Below, one piece after another: positions 34,561 to 47,100 of a DNA stretch of 64,000 bases. The notes beneath the pieces were generated by a model, which saw only the letters and a program-made list of their open reading frames with translations, did not search any database and was not told where the DNA came from. The stretch comes from Bemisia tabaci. Taxonomy: Eukaryota; Arthropoda; Insecta; Hemiptera; Aleyrodidae. Each line of letters begins with the position of its first letter. The stretch's first letter is position 1. The stretch is from assembly GCF_918797505.1 (NCBI RefSeq), contig NC_092797.1, positions 32,935,372 to 32,999,371 of the forward strand. Reading direction: 5' to 3'. A program made the translations under genes and the position numbers.

Positions 34561-37500
34561 TGACGTTATTTGGAGAAGAAATTTTCCGTCAAATCATTGC
34601 ATATTAAAATCTCGCTTTTGAGTTGATTTCTGGGAGTCAATTCGTAAATAGCTTTCTGCACAAAATTTGAAGAGGAAACTTCAGACGTGCTACTAAAAAT
34701 CATTCCTTGTCTATTGACTGATCACGTCTACAAAAAATGTTAGGAAAAACTTTTTATGATGGCTGGAGCGCGAATTGTTGAAGAATTGAGTCATCGTTAT
34801 AAAACGAGGAAGAAGAGCCTTCAATCTACTGCGCAGGCAGTTTCTGGTTACTGTCTGTTAGATTTGCCTACCTTCCCTAACGAAGGAGTTTTATGGGCGG
34901 CTGCTTGAATTATTGTGGTAAGTGAGTACCTCTGCTTATGTAGCAAAGTTGCGTCAGGGCAATAACCACACGATGTTACTAATTTGTTTAAGGGTGATCT
35001 TCACTGCTGATCTCTCTGATGACTACAATGTACCAAAAACAACACAAGAAAATCAAAATTCCCTGCTGTCTGCTCTATATTGCGCCTCTTTCTCATTCAT
35101 TTCTTTTCTAACCTATTTTTAAAACAATTTCTGTTGTGGCAAATAAGTATATTCCATGATAAAATCGTTTTACAAGTGGTATTTCACTAAAACATTGTAC
35201 CATTCTTGTCCGAAATTTCATCTTATCAGAAGAAAACAGACGCAACCGTTGGATCACAGTTAAATTTCTTGACTTTTATGGTTACACTCGAGAGCTATCT
35301 GTGTTTTTAGAAATAAAAATAAACATTTCATCTCGAAAGACTTTTCAAAAGGGCAATCGAGTAGCATACATACCTTATGAACATGGAGCCCCCATCAAAT
35401 GCTCGAAGAATATGTTTCCCTCAATACATTTAGCCGTTTTAAATGTTTTCTTACATTTACTTTTAACTTCGTTGATTTAGTAGCTGCTATTTTATGTAGA
35501 GATAGTTGAAGAGATACAATTCGGGCTCGTATACAAAGAAAATACAACACGTAATTTGAGAAGCAGTCCAGGTAAAAAAGACTTGAGGCCTTTTAAGTTT
35601 ATATTTCACTCAGAACCAGTTAATGCACAAAAAAGGAGCATGAGTTCAAATACCTGCAAGATTAATTCTTCTTCCTTTCCTCTTTTAGGTTATTTAGTCA
35701 TTTACTTTCTGGATTACTGTTTCAAGCCTCAAGCAATTTCGTGCAACTTATTCGAGGGATATTTTTTCTCACAAAAAATGAACAAAAGCTGTATGCTCAC
35801 TCTTCCGGTAATTAATTTTTTTTATCGCAAACGGTTTACCCAATGCCTGACCGGCCAATGACTCTGGTTTAGGCAAATGGATTTGATTTGAAGGTATGTG
35901 CATCTGTATGAGGTCAGTCTGTGATAAATAGCATTTAATCTTTCCTCCAGACAAATTGCAGATGTTCATATTCGTGGATGAAAATGCGCTCACATAAATA
36001 GATAGCAAATGTAGTTTAACTGCTCATAACGTTCAGAGAGCTTTGTAAGGAGAGGGATGAGTTTTGCGGTATAATTGAGGTTGATTATCTACTTGTTTCT
36101 CGTTTAACCAATACGAAAATTAGGGGATACCGATAATAAAGTGAACTCTACAATCGTATTTGAAGCATACAGGGTGATTAGGGCAGAAAACAAACTTTGA
36201 ACGACAATGAGATATAGCACCAATGAAGGTTACATTTTAAGCCGTGTCCAAAGGAATGTAAAGAAATTGATATAACATGAATTTATTTTAGGGGTTTAAA
36301 CTTCAGGATAATTTTTTTTTCTTTTTTTTTTTCTTTACCGTAGTTAATGAGGAAGAAAGAAAATTGTAAAATTGTAACTAAACCTTTGAGTAAATTCATG
36401 TTTTCTATTTCAGTTCGTTTTATAAAAATGTCCTAAATTTTTGACAGAAAATTTTGCCTTTGAGATTGAAAAGGAGGGATCGAAAGGGCAAAATTTTCGA
36501 TGGATTTTTGATGGTGAAGAAAAATTAGAATGAAAAAGGCACGTATCCACTTTTCCTGAAAAAGGAATATATGAAACTAAGTAGTAGTAGTAGTAGTGAT
36601 GGAATATAGAGAAAATAGGAAAAATAGGTAAAAATATGAGGTTTGGAAAGCATTACACAGTTGCAAATAGTTTTATCAGACCACTTATTAATAGCGACAT
36701 TAGCGAAAAGTACGCACATTGGTTTGCAATGTTTCTCATTTACGCTGATATTGAATGTTTTGAATGAGGACTAGTAAACGTTGCTTTGAGAAAATTTGTC
36801 GGTTTTCTCTACTCTTGCAAGTAAATATACTTTGAAAATTTCCGCAAAAATTTTGATTATTATTCTTAGAAACTTTAATTTACCTCAATCAAGATACTGT
36901 CAAATTGTCTCCTACTTTCATCTTCATTAAATTTATCATGATCGGGCAAGTACATCTGAGTGCAAATCAGTTTTTGACACATTAACTCATGTTCCGATGC
37001 TTCTTGATTATAAGTATCTCTATAATAATTTCTTATGAATAAAATCTTGAAAATAAGATACGAGCACATGAAATCATTCTTGCCACATTGAAAGAAATTT
37101 TGGTTACTGATAGTTTATCCTGGTTCTAGAAATTTTTCGAAGATCTTAAGTATTTCTTACTGAAATGAAAGAGCTTCTACATGGTACCTCTAAGATTTAC
37201 TTTCTTAAAACATGTTTACTTCATACTTCTCGTCAATATCCTTCTGGTATTTCCTTATCCAGAAATTGTTATCGCAAGTTAGTATTAGTATTCCGACCAA
37301 TGTAACCATGCTGTAACAGTGTGTTGGCCTCAATAAATAAATAAAAAGAACAAAAATGACTATTGGCCTAAATTTTTTATATTTACGATATTCTACAGAA
37401 AGATGAACGACCTCCCACGTCCACAAAAGAATTGGGACTACCGAACGCGTGCAATCCGAGCACTGCAGTTTGTTCAGCTACGTGAAACTACTCCTAATTT

Positions 37501-37685
37501 CGGGAGCAATTTCAGTCGGAATTCCCACCGAAAAAGCGCGTCTAGCGGGAGATGTGATGAAGGTCTGAGAACTGCCAAAACACGTAAGAAACTCGAATGC
37601 ATACAAACAAATGTTACGTTGAGCCGAGAGCTTGCTTAACAGATCGTAAGTTTACCCAATTGCGCCCGATGCTACAACTCGTCGT
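34561..37685. other. No gene recognised
   Basis: AT-rich sequence. A (TAG)n run of five to six units lies at about 36580-36597. Frames of 60-100 codons have no domain or splice support. Confidence 0.5.
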
Positions 37686-37689
37686 TAAC

Positions 37690-37924
37690 GGACGAAGGAA
37701 GGTAACTCCATTCCACGGTTGCCAAATTGACTAAAAAATTCTGTTTTTTAACAAGAATGTACCTGTGCAATTTACGTCCAAGATTTTCCTGGTTTTTGCA
37801 TAAGATTAGAAGAAAAATCAGTGCAATTTTTAGTCAAAAATGCCCAAGATTCTCTTCGTAATGAATCAATTTACAAGGAACAATTTGGCAACATTGGAAT
37901 GTAGTTACGTTATTTCTTCGTGGG
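37690..37924. mobile_element. Inverted-repeat element related to family A arms
   Basis: ACGAAGGAAGGTAACTCCAT, TCCACGGTTGCCAAATTG pairs with CAATTTGGCAACATTGGAAT, GTAGTTACGTTATTTCTTCGTG. It shares the TTGCCAAATT inner motif with family A but has different ends. Confidence 0.65.
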
Positions 37925-38205
37925 GAGAATGACGGTTTGTGACGCCAACCGCGTGGTCGACTCATAATTTCGGATTACATTATTTCCACCGGAGGAAACT
38001 TTCTTCGAAGATTAGCGGGTCCAGTTCAACGCCTCGGCCATTTCCGAAGCATTGTTGCCAAGCCGTGACGCTTTAATCGTGTCCCCCGTGCGAAAACCTC
38101 AAGCTTGGCATCGGGGCTCCGAATATATCCACGACCGGAAACTGGTACCAATAACCGGAGCATCCTTCCTGTTCCATTACGTCAAACTTTTGCATAAGCT
38201 GTGGC

Positions 38206-38285
38206 CGAGTGGTCCAGCAGGGTGGCCGTCGGTGCAGACTAACCTACTGAGTCACAAAAGATTGTCCGAATTCGAGGAATTCCTC
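38206..38285 (+). other. tRNA-like segment, possible SINE head
   Basis: gctgtggccgagtggtccag matches the A-box/D-arm of Ser/Leu tRNAs. The expected B-box is only weakly present (tgtccgaattc). No full cloverleaf. Confidence 0.2.
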
Positions 38286-38336
38286 CGAAAAGCGAAGAGT
38301 GTCCCCGCGACTCTCTCTCTCGTGCCCCCGCTTATT

Positions 38337-38590
38337 CTGCCGTGCTAAGGAAGAACGTCCGTATGAACATTCGAGAGTTGCCAAATTTCCTTCGATAAAA
38401 CATGTATTTTTGACGAAATTCATGCACATTTTTCTTTGAAATTTTCAGATATTTTAGAGTAAATTGTGTACAAAATTGTCTGAAAATGTTGGTAAAAAAT
38501 ATCCAAAATTTTCCCAGTAAATTCGGTTTTTATCGAATGAAATTTGGCAACGCCTGAAGGCTCATACGGCGTTCTTCCTTAGCACGGCAG
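38337..38590. mobile_element. Family A MITE, best-preserved copy (copy 9), TATT duplication
   Basis: CTGCCGTGCTAAGGAAGAAC ... GTTCTTCCTTAGCACGGCAG is a perfect 20-bp terminal inverted repeat, flanked by TATT at 38333-38336 and 38591-38594. 254 bp. Confidence 0.93.
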
Positions 38591-39157
38591 TATTTCTGCC
38601 CGTGCCCTTTTGGTCGCCGCCGACGTCCCAGGGCGTCGCCAGTTGGCATTCGACAAATAATATGAATACATATCGGATGCGGGCTATAAAAAAACCTTTT
38701 TCAGTCTCCCGAGAGAATGCTTGTCAATTATATAAAAAATTCGAAGTTTGTATCCGGCTGGACCCGAGCGGGCGATTATTAAAGCATGATTTACCGATTT
38801 GATCCCTCCTTCTATGTTCTGACACCTTTTTAAACAGATGCAACCAGGCGATATAATTGATGATGTCAGGTTCCGTTTTTTGGTCACTTGTTAGGTTCTA
38901 TCCGTTATAAATCAAAATTATAAGAACATATGTATGTTTGCCAGATTAAAAGTTAGTTTAATGGCTTTGTGCATAAGGGTATTGAGTAAAAATTTTACGA
39001 CTCTGCGAGGGAAACAAGTCTAAAGTTAAAAAATTCTACCTTGTTATATGTGGCACCATGTAACTATTTGTGCACAGAAGCCCCGCATGTTACCATCAAA
39101 ATGAATGAGATGGAGTCAAAATAGTGAGAGAAACGTATTAAGGAGATCAATGGGTCA

Positions 39158-39497
39158 GTTGCGCTGAACACGGAATCGTGTTTTGATGCTCGATTCTTGT
39201 AGATTAGCTAAAAATAATAAGATCTGCCCAAACAGCAACTTTCTACGTTGGATATTGACCGTGATATCGCGCTTTGAAAAACTAAATTTATGACGTCATC
39301 CACCGCGATGGTATGTACATACCATTTTATGCTCAGTACAACCGCGGTGGATGACGTCAAAAACCCGATTTTCCAAAAGGGCGATATCTCGGTTAATATT
39401 GAACGCTGAAAGTTGCTGTTTGGACAGACTTTGTTATTTTTAGCTAATCTAAAAGAATTAAACATCAAAATACGATTCAGTTATCAGCGCTACATGG
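39158..39497. mobile_element. Long-armed inverted-repeat element around gtacatacc centre
   Basis: Arms of about 150 bp (…ATTAGCTAAAAATAA…AGCAACTTTC…GATGACGTCA / complement) flank a 30-bp centre. Both arms contain the CRE-like TGACGTCA core next to CCACCGCG. Confidence 0.8.
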
Positions 39498-40164
39498 CAT
39501 ATTAAACGTGTGCTCAGTATTTTTTGGTCTCGGTGCATCGGCTTTTTTTCTACAAATGCGTTAAAGTCTCCAGGTTGGCGTAAACATGGTACTCTGTTTC
39601 ACTCGCACACATGGTCTTTCTCAGCAGTGATGTTAGTAAAACTCATGCATTAAGATAGACTTTGCTATGCATTTTTCAGTAAATCTGCTCAGAGGTTTTC
39701 CTCCTTTTTGCAAGAAAGTAAGTCAGTCAACTCTGAATACATTTCATTTGCCGCGAACACTATCAGCATTGCAAATCTTATATGCTCTATTATTGAAAAA
39801 GTCCTCAATTGAATTGAACTTTCAAAAAAGCCTCAATAAATGGTCACTAGTATTATTTAATTACTTCGTACCCGAATCTATGAGAAATGTTTTGTCAAAC
39901 AACAAAGTTTTATTTACTCTCAAAAACTCAGGACTCTCTGAAACTTCCTTGAATCCCATTTTAACTTGAGATTTTGATATTTTAGAGACCATAGTGAATT
40001 TAGTGTTTGACTGTATCAGATTAAGTAATTTTCCATTAGTTTTGGCTCATGAGTGTCTTCAAAATTTATAAAAAAAGACGGTTTCCCCAAATTTTTGAGC
40101 ACCATAGCTCCGACATGGGAATCTTTTTTAAAAAATCTTTAAACAGGACCAGTCCATTATACAT

Positions 40165-40421
40165 ATTTGAGGGGCTTGGAGGACATGGCGCATAGGTGCG
40201 GTTTTTGAAAAAATTGAGATATTAATAATTTTAAGTAAAACTAGTCTTAATGCGTGTTCTGCAGTGAAAAAATTTCTCCCAAATTCCCATTTAAAGCATC
40301 AAAAAGTCAGTTTGAACTTTCTTTCCGCCATAAGGATCCATGTAATTTCGAAACTTCTAACATGTATTCTGCGAGATGTCAAAAACTGCACTTATGCGTC
40401 TTGTCCTCCAAGCCCCTCATT
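40165..40421. mobile_element. GAGGGGCTTGG element with ATTT duplication
   Basis: The element is 40169-40417. GAGGGGCTTGGAGGACATGG at the left is complementary to TTGTCCTCCAAGCCCCTC at the right, continuing to TTTTTGA. ATTT lies on both sides. Confidence 0.8.
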
Positions 40422-41011
40422 TGGCCCTTAGAAGACTCTCATGCATTTTGGCTGTTATACCCTAGGACATCCTTTTTACCAGTCAATAGAAGTAGAGCTT
40501 CCCAAAGCCAAAGATGTAACATGACGCGGTAGTTGTTCTGACGGAAGAAGTTACCGGCATGAGAATCAGCCGCAGCTGCAGACAGGTTGAGAGGAGGAAC
40601 CCTGCGAATGCCTGTCGAGACACATGAGAATAAGTATATCCATATTTAATTTATTACAACACACTTAAGCAGACGTTCGAGCGGCGCGGCGCGCGCTGCA
40701 CCGGGCCGAATCTAATTGAGACAAAGTTATTCGGGAAGCAGCACGGCATTAACTCAACTAGCTTTACGTAAACGGTCAATCAGAGATGAAAAGATGCGAC
40801 CCGATTTATGGAAGATCTTAAACCGAGAGAAAGTTTTATTCGGTCGGATGACCTACGCAGAATCCTCTCAACATTTTTTCTTTGTACGAAAATCGCAGAT
40901 AAGATCGGCCCACATTCCGCGCCTGTTCGTTGCATCCTACGGGTTTTATTCCTTCATTTTTTTTAAAGTGAATCGGCGATGAAACTGCATAGATGAGTTC
41001 CTCGGTCTACG
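40422..41011. other. No gene recognised
   Basis: A GC-rich patch at about 40680-40720 (gcggcgcggcgcgcgctgc) and an 88-codon frame at 40716-40982 without domain. Confidence 0.4.
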
Positions 41012-41263
41012 CTGCCGTGGTAAGGAAGAAGGCCGTATGAGCCTTCGGACGTTGCCAAATTTCATTGTATAAAATACGAATTTACAGGGAAATCTGTGAA
41101 GATTTTCCCTCCTATTTTTCAGAAAATTTCATTTGCAGCCAGGTCTGAATTACCTGAAAATCTTAAAAGGAAATATTCACAACTCTCCTAAAAAATAAAC
41201 ATTTTTGGAGGAAATTTGGCAACTCTTGATTGTTCATACGACGTTTTTCCTCAGCATGGAATG
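41012..41263. mobile_element. Family A MITE, copy 10
   Basis: CTGCCGTGGTAAGGAAGAAG ... GACGTTTTTCCTCAGCATGG. TACG at 41008-41011 and 41264-41267 is a probable 4-bp target duplication. Confidence 0.82.
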
Positions 41264-41569
41264 TACGACACTGTCTGTCGCAGTATATTCTGAATGGAAA
41301 AATACTTAACTTTATTCCTTGAAAAGAATAGGAGGAGGTTAAAACATGGGAAAACTAGGCTGAAACATTTAAAAAAACTAAAAAGGCAGAGCGTTTTGAA
41401 CCTTCACTGGATCATTTTCAGCTGCAAAAAAAAAGAATAATTAATGAAATATTGAGTGGGAAATGTTCAAACTTTCCAGCGTTTTTAATTGTTTAACCTT
41501 ATTTACTCATGTTTTAATCTCTTCCTATTGTATTCGTATACCTGGGGGTATGTTTGTATGTTCTTTTGT

Positions 41570-41742
41570 TTCTTGAAAACACTTCGCTGATTTTTATTTT
41601 TTACGTGAGAATATTCTGTGAAAATTACAAGCAAACTTGTTTAGCTTGTTCTCCATCGATGAGATGAAATAGGGGCAAAGATTTTAAGACACCACAAATA
41701 AAATAAACTATTTTTGCAGTTTCTCAGTCGATATGTGGCCAA
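41570..41742. mobile_element. Family O MITE, right-end fragment
   Basis: The order gaaaatt...caa.., aaagattttaagacaccaca, tttctcagtcgatat matches the right half of the copies at 29.3 and 33.7 kb. Confidence 0.45.
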
Positions 41743-41933
41743 TTGTGAGTGAGAAAACTTACTTAAAAAGAAATTGAGTTATATTGGTATCAAAATACGA
41801 GGTAGTATTTTCGACATTTTCGAACAACAAACGCCCAATTTCAAGGCGAATTAGTCCGGAATAGCCTGCAGTTTGTGGCACAAACATGTCGTTTCCAAAG
41901 AGTTACCCAAAAATCTAATTTTTGTATTTAACA

Positions 41934-42756
41934 GTACCACACAGGGCCGGATTTACGTACTTTCCGCCCATGGGCCGCCTGTATTTTGCTGGCTCCTTCT
42001 CATTCGTTCTGAAACTTCAATAAAAACCATCAAGTGAACGTGCCGGAGGGGGTCGGGTGCATAAGACGCGTTTACTTGTGTTGGACACATTTTTTGCGAA
42101 AGCCCTGTTAACACTACTATCAAAAGTTTGAGGAACTTTGCGCAAAAATTAAGTCCCGTAAACCTTTCTCTGCGTGGACAAGGTCTTCCATTTACTAGTA
42201 ATGAACGAAAAAAATTATGAGATAACACACATAAATGTGGTTTAATAATTTTAACTTCCGCCGCCGCGCCGCGCTGACCGCACTGTATTTGGCGCAATGC
42301 GTGAAGTATTCCCGCAGTCTTGTAGGCGCTATGCGTTTCACACCGACCGCTGCAAGCTGACCGCTCTGTGTCTGACGCAATGCGTGTAGTATTCATGCAC
42401 TCTTGTAGGCGCTAATATGTGTTACATGCCGACCGCCGCGCCAAGGGCTTCTCTTTTTCATCTCAAGTCCTCGTCATCAATGCCCTCTGCGCCGAGCGCC
42501 GCTCCATGCCAAATTGAGTGTTTGGTTTCTCTCTCAACTCGACTAATTAAAGGTGCTGTCTCTTGTATCACCGGAAGACGACAAAATTAGAAATTACTAT
42601 ACTCTCAGGAAATGAGAGATATTGGTACCTTTTCTATTTGTATTTTTTTTTTTTTGAATCCGATTTTTTTATACCTACATTAAAAAAAATTGCAAAATTT
42701 GCCGCCATGGGCCGCGGCCCATGTGGCCACCCCCTAAATCCGGCCCTGGTACTACA
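41934..42756. mobile_element. Nonautonomous hAT element
   Basis: The element is 41942-42748. It starts CAGGGCCGGATTTACG and ends CTAAATCCGGCCCTG, terminal repeats typical of a widespread hAT group. Flanking GTACCACA (41934-41941) and GTACTACA (42749-42756) match at 7 of 8 bases. No transposase; a satellite block sits inside. The 147-codon minus-strand ORF is translated satellite. Confidence 0.88.
42250..42445. repeat. Satellite-like array inside the hAT element
   Basis: Two units, 83 bp apart (GCAATGCGTG at 42294 and 42377), share GCAATGCGTGWAGTATTC and CTTGTAGGCGCTA with the 9.1- and 13.8-kb loci. Confidence 0.75.
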
Positions 42757-43780
42757 TGTCCAGATTTCGCAATGGAATGTACTGTCCTCCAGCGCCACAA
42801 AAATAATGAACTAAACCACTTGTAACTTATCATTAAATATATACTAAAGGCGACAAAATAAAAATGATGTTGATAATGGAGACTGCCAAGAAACCACGAT
42901 TTTATGGCATCTCGTGGATTAGTTCCTTATGTATCCTCGTTTTTACAAACCAAACCAACCAACGTTTTTACAAACCAATATTCCAATTTTTGTCTTCGTT
43001 TTTGTATAATTCGGTTCCTCTAAAAAAGTAGAATAATTTTTCAAGATAAAACATATAGTAGGTAATTTCCGCTTGATTGTGCCATTCTCCGGCCGCGCAG
43101 TTACGAGTATAAGCGAAGGAGACATTTCAATCTTTAAATTTCCTGTGCATAGAGAACCTTTCCTCTTACTGTCCTGCCCTCCCTGATTTTATTCTAGAAC
43201 TGAAAAATACGTAAGCCTGGCCATGAGTCTATGAAGCACGCGCTGCCTCTTTTTCCGAGAATTTGCATCATCTGCTCAAGCTTTGGCAAGTAGAGGCTTG
43301 CGTGTTCTGAATGCAAGTCGATTATATTTTGAGCATGTTGAAATCTGGAGACTCATACGCAAAGCAGTCAATGACCAGCTCCTTAATTCTGTAACGTTCC
43401 ACTGGTTATTATTGATGACTGTAATATTTTCCTACTCAAAATTGGTTTTCCCTATTTTTTAAACAAGTCAGGTACATGCATGGTTTTGATATACCTATCA
43501 TGTAAGCCTACTTCAGGCCTTTATCGTCAAGTTAATCATCAATAATTCAAGTTTCGACATTCGCCATTTGACATTTGAGTCTTTGATTAAACGATATGAT
43601 TTAGATAATCAAGTTGTGGAGTCCTTTTGGACAATTTTACCTTTAGTTATTTTAGTTTTTTTAGTCTTCCCTTCTATTTCGAATTCGAACCTAATGAAAT
43701 AAAAAATCCTATCTTAACATGCAAAGTTTTGGGACATCAATGATGAGGTTTGCATGTTACCATTTTTGATTGGGCACCAT
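42757..43780. other. No gene recognised
   Basis: AT-rich sequence; nothing supportable. Confidence 0.5.
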
Positions 43781-43781
43781 A

Positions 43782-44102
43782 GAGTACACAGAGTCGTAAT
43801 ATAATGAAGAGTGCTGTGGCCATTTTTCGATCGACGAGTTCCGAGCCCGCTGTGCGCCGAGATTTGGTCACCTTTTCGATACATTTTCGATCCGAAATGG
43901 CGATGTATATTACGTAATAATTCATAACCACTTTGTTTACATCGACTGGCCTATGGCCCGCAGGGTACACGTATATCGAAAACAACCGATTATATATTGA
44001 AATAGTGACTCGGCTGGACACTGGAGTCACGGAATTTGGAAACCTGAAAAATGCTTAAAAGAGGCGCCAGCTTTTCTATTTACATTACGACTCTATGTAC
44101 TC
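43782..44102. mobile_element. Inverted-repeat element GAGTACACAGAGTCGTAAT
   Basis: The left end and the right end ATTACGACTCTATGTACTC are complementary with one mismatch. The interior is unrelated and has no transposase. Confidence 0.65.
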
Positions 44103-47100
44103 CGGCGCTGGCTAGATTTTTTGAGTTTTATATTTACAAAGTTTGACTGGAAATAGTTTTGCTAAAGTGTGTCAAAGCTTTTTTTTAAATTTGGCAACAG
44201 CCTAAACATTCAGAACGTTCATATAATCAACGAGAAATCTCTGTCGTTGCGTATTCAACATGAGTCTCGTTGATTTAACAGGACATTTTGCTCAATTTAC
44301 ACCAAGATATCAACACATTTTACGTGCCCCTAGCCGGGTCATTTCGTGCACGCTTACCTGGGTTATTTTAAACCGCTATTGCTCCGACTGGATGCACACT
44401 CAGTCATTTTTTTTTCATTATCTGAGATGCTCCACATCATCAATTGCGTGCCAAAAACAGGGAAGAAGAAGAAGAAACGGAAGGAAAACAGTGAGTGTAG
44501 GTAGTGAGATCATTAACCAATCAATCAAATTCTTCGATCGGCTTGAAGGGTTTGAATCCAGGCACCGATGAAAGTTCCAGTTTGTCTGTGGTCCGTGTTC
44601 CAAACGCCATTATGTCACTACGCCAAGCTTACGCCGAGACTGCGAGTAATTACAAATCAAACGTTATAAACAATTTCACGGCGCGGACCGCTTTGATTGC
44701 AAGCGAGGGTCATTGAACGAATGCACTTTGGAAGCCAGGATGAAGAATGAATAAGTAGCCGATCGCTAAACGCTTATCAAAAATAAATAAGGCTCACTAG
44801 CCCCCCCTCCGATGTTGTCAAATGCATCATACTTTAAAGGAACAATTCTGTGCCTAAACAAAGAGAGTTTCGCATTGATATTTTGCAACTCTGGACGAAT
44901 ATTCATGGAGCGAAGTGGATAAGCACGCCACTCTATCGGAAGTAATTAAATATCTAGATATCAAACACAAGTAATAGAATGGTAATGCAGGGTCTGCGCT
45001 ATTTGGCGGTGGTATCGTAGCCAGAGAAAAACTCAAATATTAAAATAAGAGTCACAGAATTGAATCTAAAGGGTCTTACATTAATGCAAGACTGAAGATG
45101 GAGGCTTACGAAGACAGATGCATTGGAACTGATCATTCCACCTCCAGTCTTGCACTGAGACTTTTTAAACTTTTTTGTAATTATTTTGGCTTTTTCTGGC
45201 TCATGATTTCCCTGCAAGAAAGTGTTTACTTAGAGCTATTCTGTACCATCTCGTTACTGACAGGTTCTGGACCACGTTTTTAGTTTTCTCCCCCGTATGA
45301 ATTAAATACATAATACCAAAAATAGTACGCTTTAATTTGATTGATTTGGTTTAATTCCCTCAACCAAAAAGATAGCAATAAGTTAAAACCACGCACCTAA
45401 ACCTTCGTTTGCCTACTAAGCAGCATAAATCAACGCAAGAAAAATTGAAGTCTACAAATAAAAGCTCCATAATCTCCAACAATTACCAACATTTTAAGGT
45501 AAGCTCTAGAGGGGAAATGACCTTAGTCAACAAAAACTCATAATTGAGCCATTAATCTGCGAGTGTTTTAGAAATATTTTAGAAATACCGCACCATACGC
45601 ACCGAGTTAAACAGAAAGGAACCAGCCCCTTATAAAGTTGAAACTGAGAAAAAGAGGTTAGAAGTTTTATCTCTCCATAAGGCTCAATGTAAAAAGTAAA
45701 CTTCAACCCCACTTAACACAGACTAAGTTTTTCCTCCTCGACTTTGAGTTTTTGATGGGGGAATATAAACAACTAGTGGGACTTAAAAACACTGTTAACT
45801 CAATTTTTTTCGAAAATAAGGGTTGGTTCCTCTCTGATGAACTCGGTCCATATATCACCTACAATCAAGGGGGAAAACATGTTTCGCAAAAACGATAGTC
45901 AGGTATTCTTTGGGTAGTGAAATGTGACAGGAGTTTTGTAACATCGCAAATCGAGAAACGTGGTTTGGAACATGGTTGGAACATTGGTTGGTTGGTTGGT
46001 TGGTCACCATCGAATTGTTCTCCGTTTTCCCTAATGCTGCAGCCGCTGGATGCGCGAAAGGAGGCAAAGTACATCACGGCGCCCGGATGCGACTATTCGT
46101 GCTTCATGGATGCGCGTGTTGTATGAAAAAAGTTGAAGGCGCCCTGCTGGTTTTTCTTGCTCGAACCAAAGTTGCGCGTAATGCAAACGTTGCACCGCGC
46201 ATCGCGCCGGTGCTTTTTACTAACCATAGCGGTGCGGTGGTGAAAGTACTAAATCTGGAATCTGTAAGACGGTACATTTTTCGATTCAAACATTTTCACA
46301 CGTTTTTCATTTATTTCATTGATATGCTCCTGATTGAGTTTTTCGTGCAAAATTCAGTTCACCCCAAAGACATAGGTTGGTACATAACATGGTGCATAGA
46401 CGATTTCCTGGTTAGGGGTACGCTACCAACGAATGTAGTTATTATTTGACGGTACACCATGCTGACAAATAACCACTTCGATAAAAAGAAAAAAAAGAAG
46501 AAAAAAAAATTCAATTTACTCGATAAGGATTATTGAATTGTTGGTTTTCATTTTTAATGCGTACCTGCACAAGGAGTATACATATAACCCTGTCACATAT
46601 AGAGTGAGAGTGTGACCACGTTTTAGGCATGTATAGTATTAGTGCATAAACTGATATTCAATTCACCCTGCCCCCTCCCTTTTATAAAAATGCTTTTTAT
46701 CAGTAATGACAGGTTTCCTATTTTCCTCTGAGTATCTAAGTCGAGTTTTATAAATAGAATCAGACCTCAATGAATTTGAGTTATCACTTGTTAATTAGTC
46801 TACATGGGTGCCTATATGTATGGCTACTTTTAACTACACACATAAAATTGACAATTGTATTCCGGTCCAATAGCCAAAAAAATATACCGTAACCACGGAC
46901 ATCTGGACAAATGAATGATATATTTATACTCGTGCGTATAGTATTTTGCATGATGCGTCGCCGGTTCCAATGATTGAATGCCCATTGTCCAATGTCCAGG
47001 GGAGGGAATGTGCCCAAAATAAATAAATCACTCCTTATAAAATGTCGCTCAAGATGCTTTTTGTCAGTTTTCTCCTTTTAAGTTTATTGCGATTTCATTT

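Noticed and set aside
41953..42396. 147-codon minus-strand ORF
   Set aside because: It translates the satellite units inside the hAT element; the amino-acid repeats mirror the DNA repeat.
44487..44575. Possible tRNA B-box (gggtttgaatcc)
   Set aside because: No matching A-box, acceptor stem or cloverleaf could be drawn.
45976..46449. 157-codon ORF with an Ala/Cys-rich start
   Set aside because: It starts within a TTGG microsatellite, has no domain, and competing frames are open on both strands.
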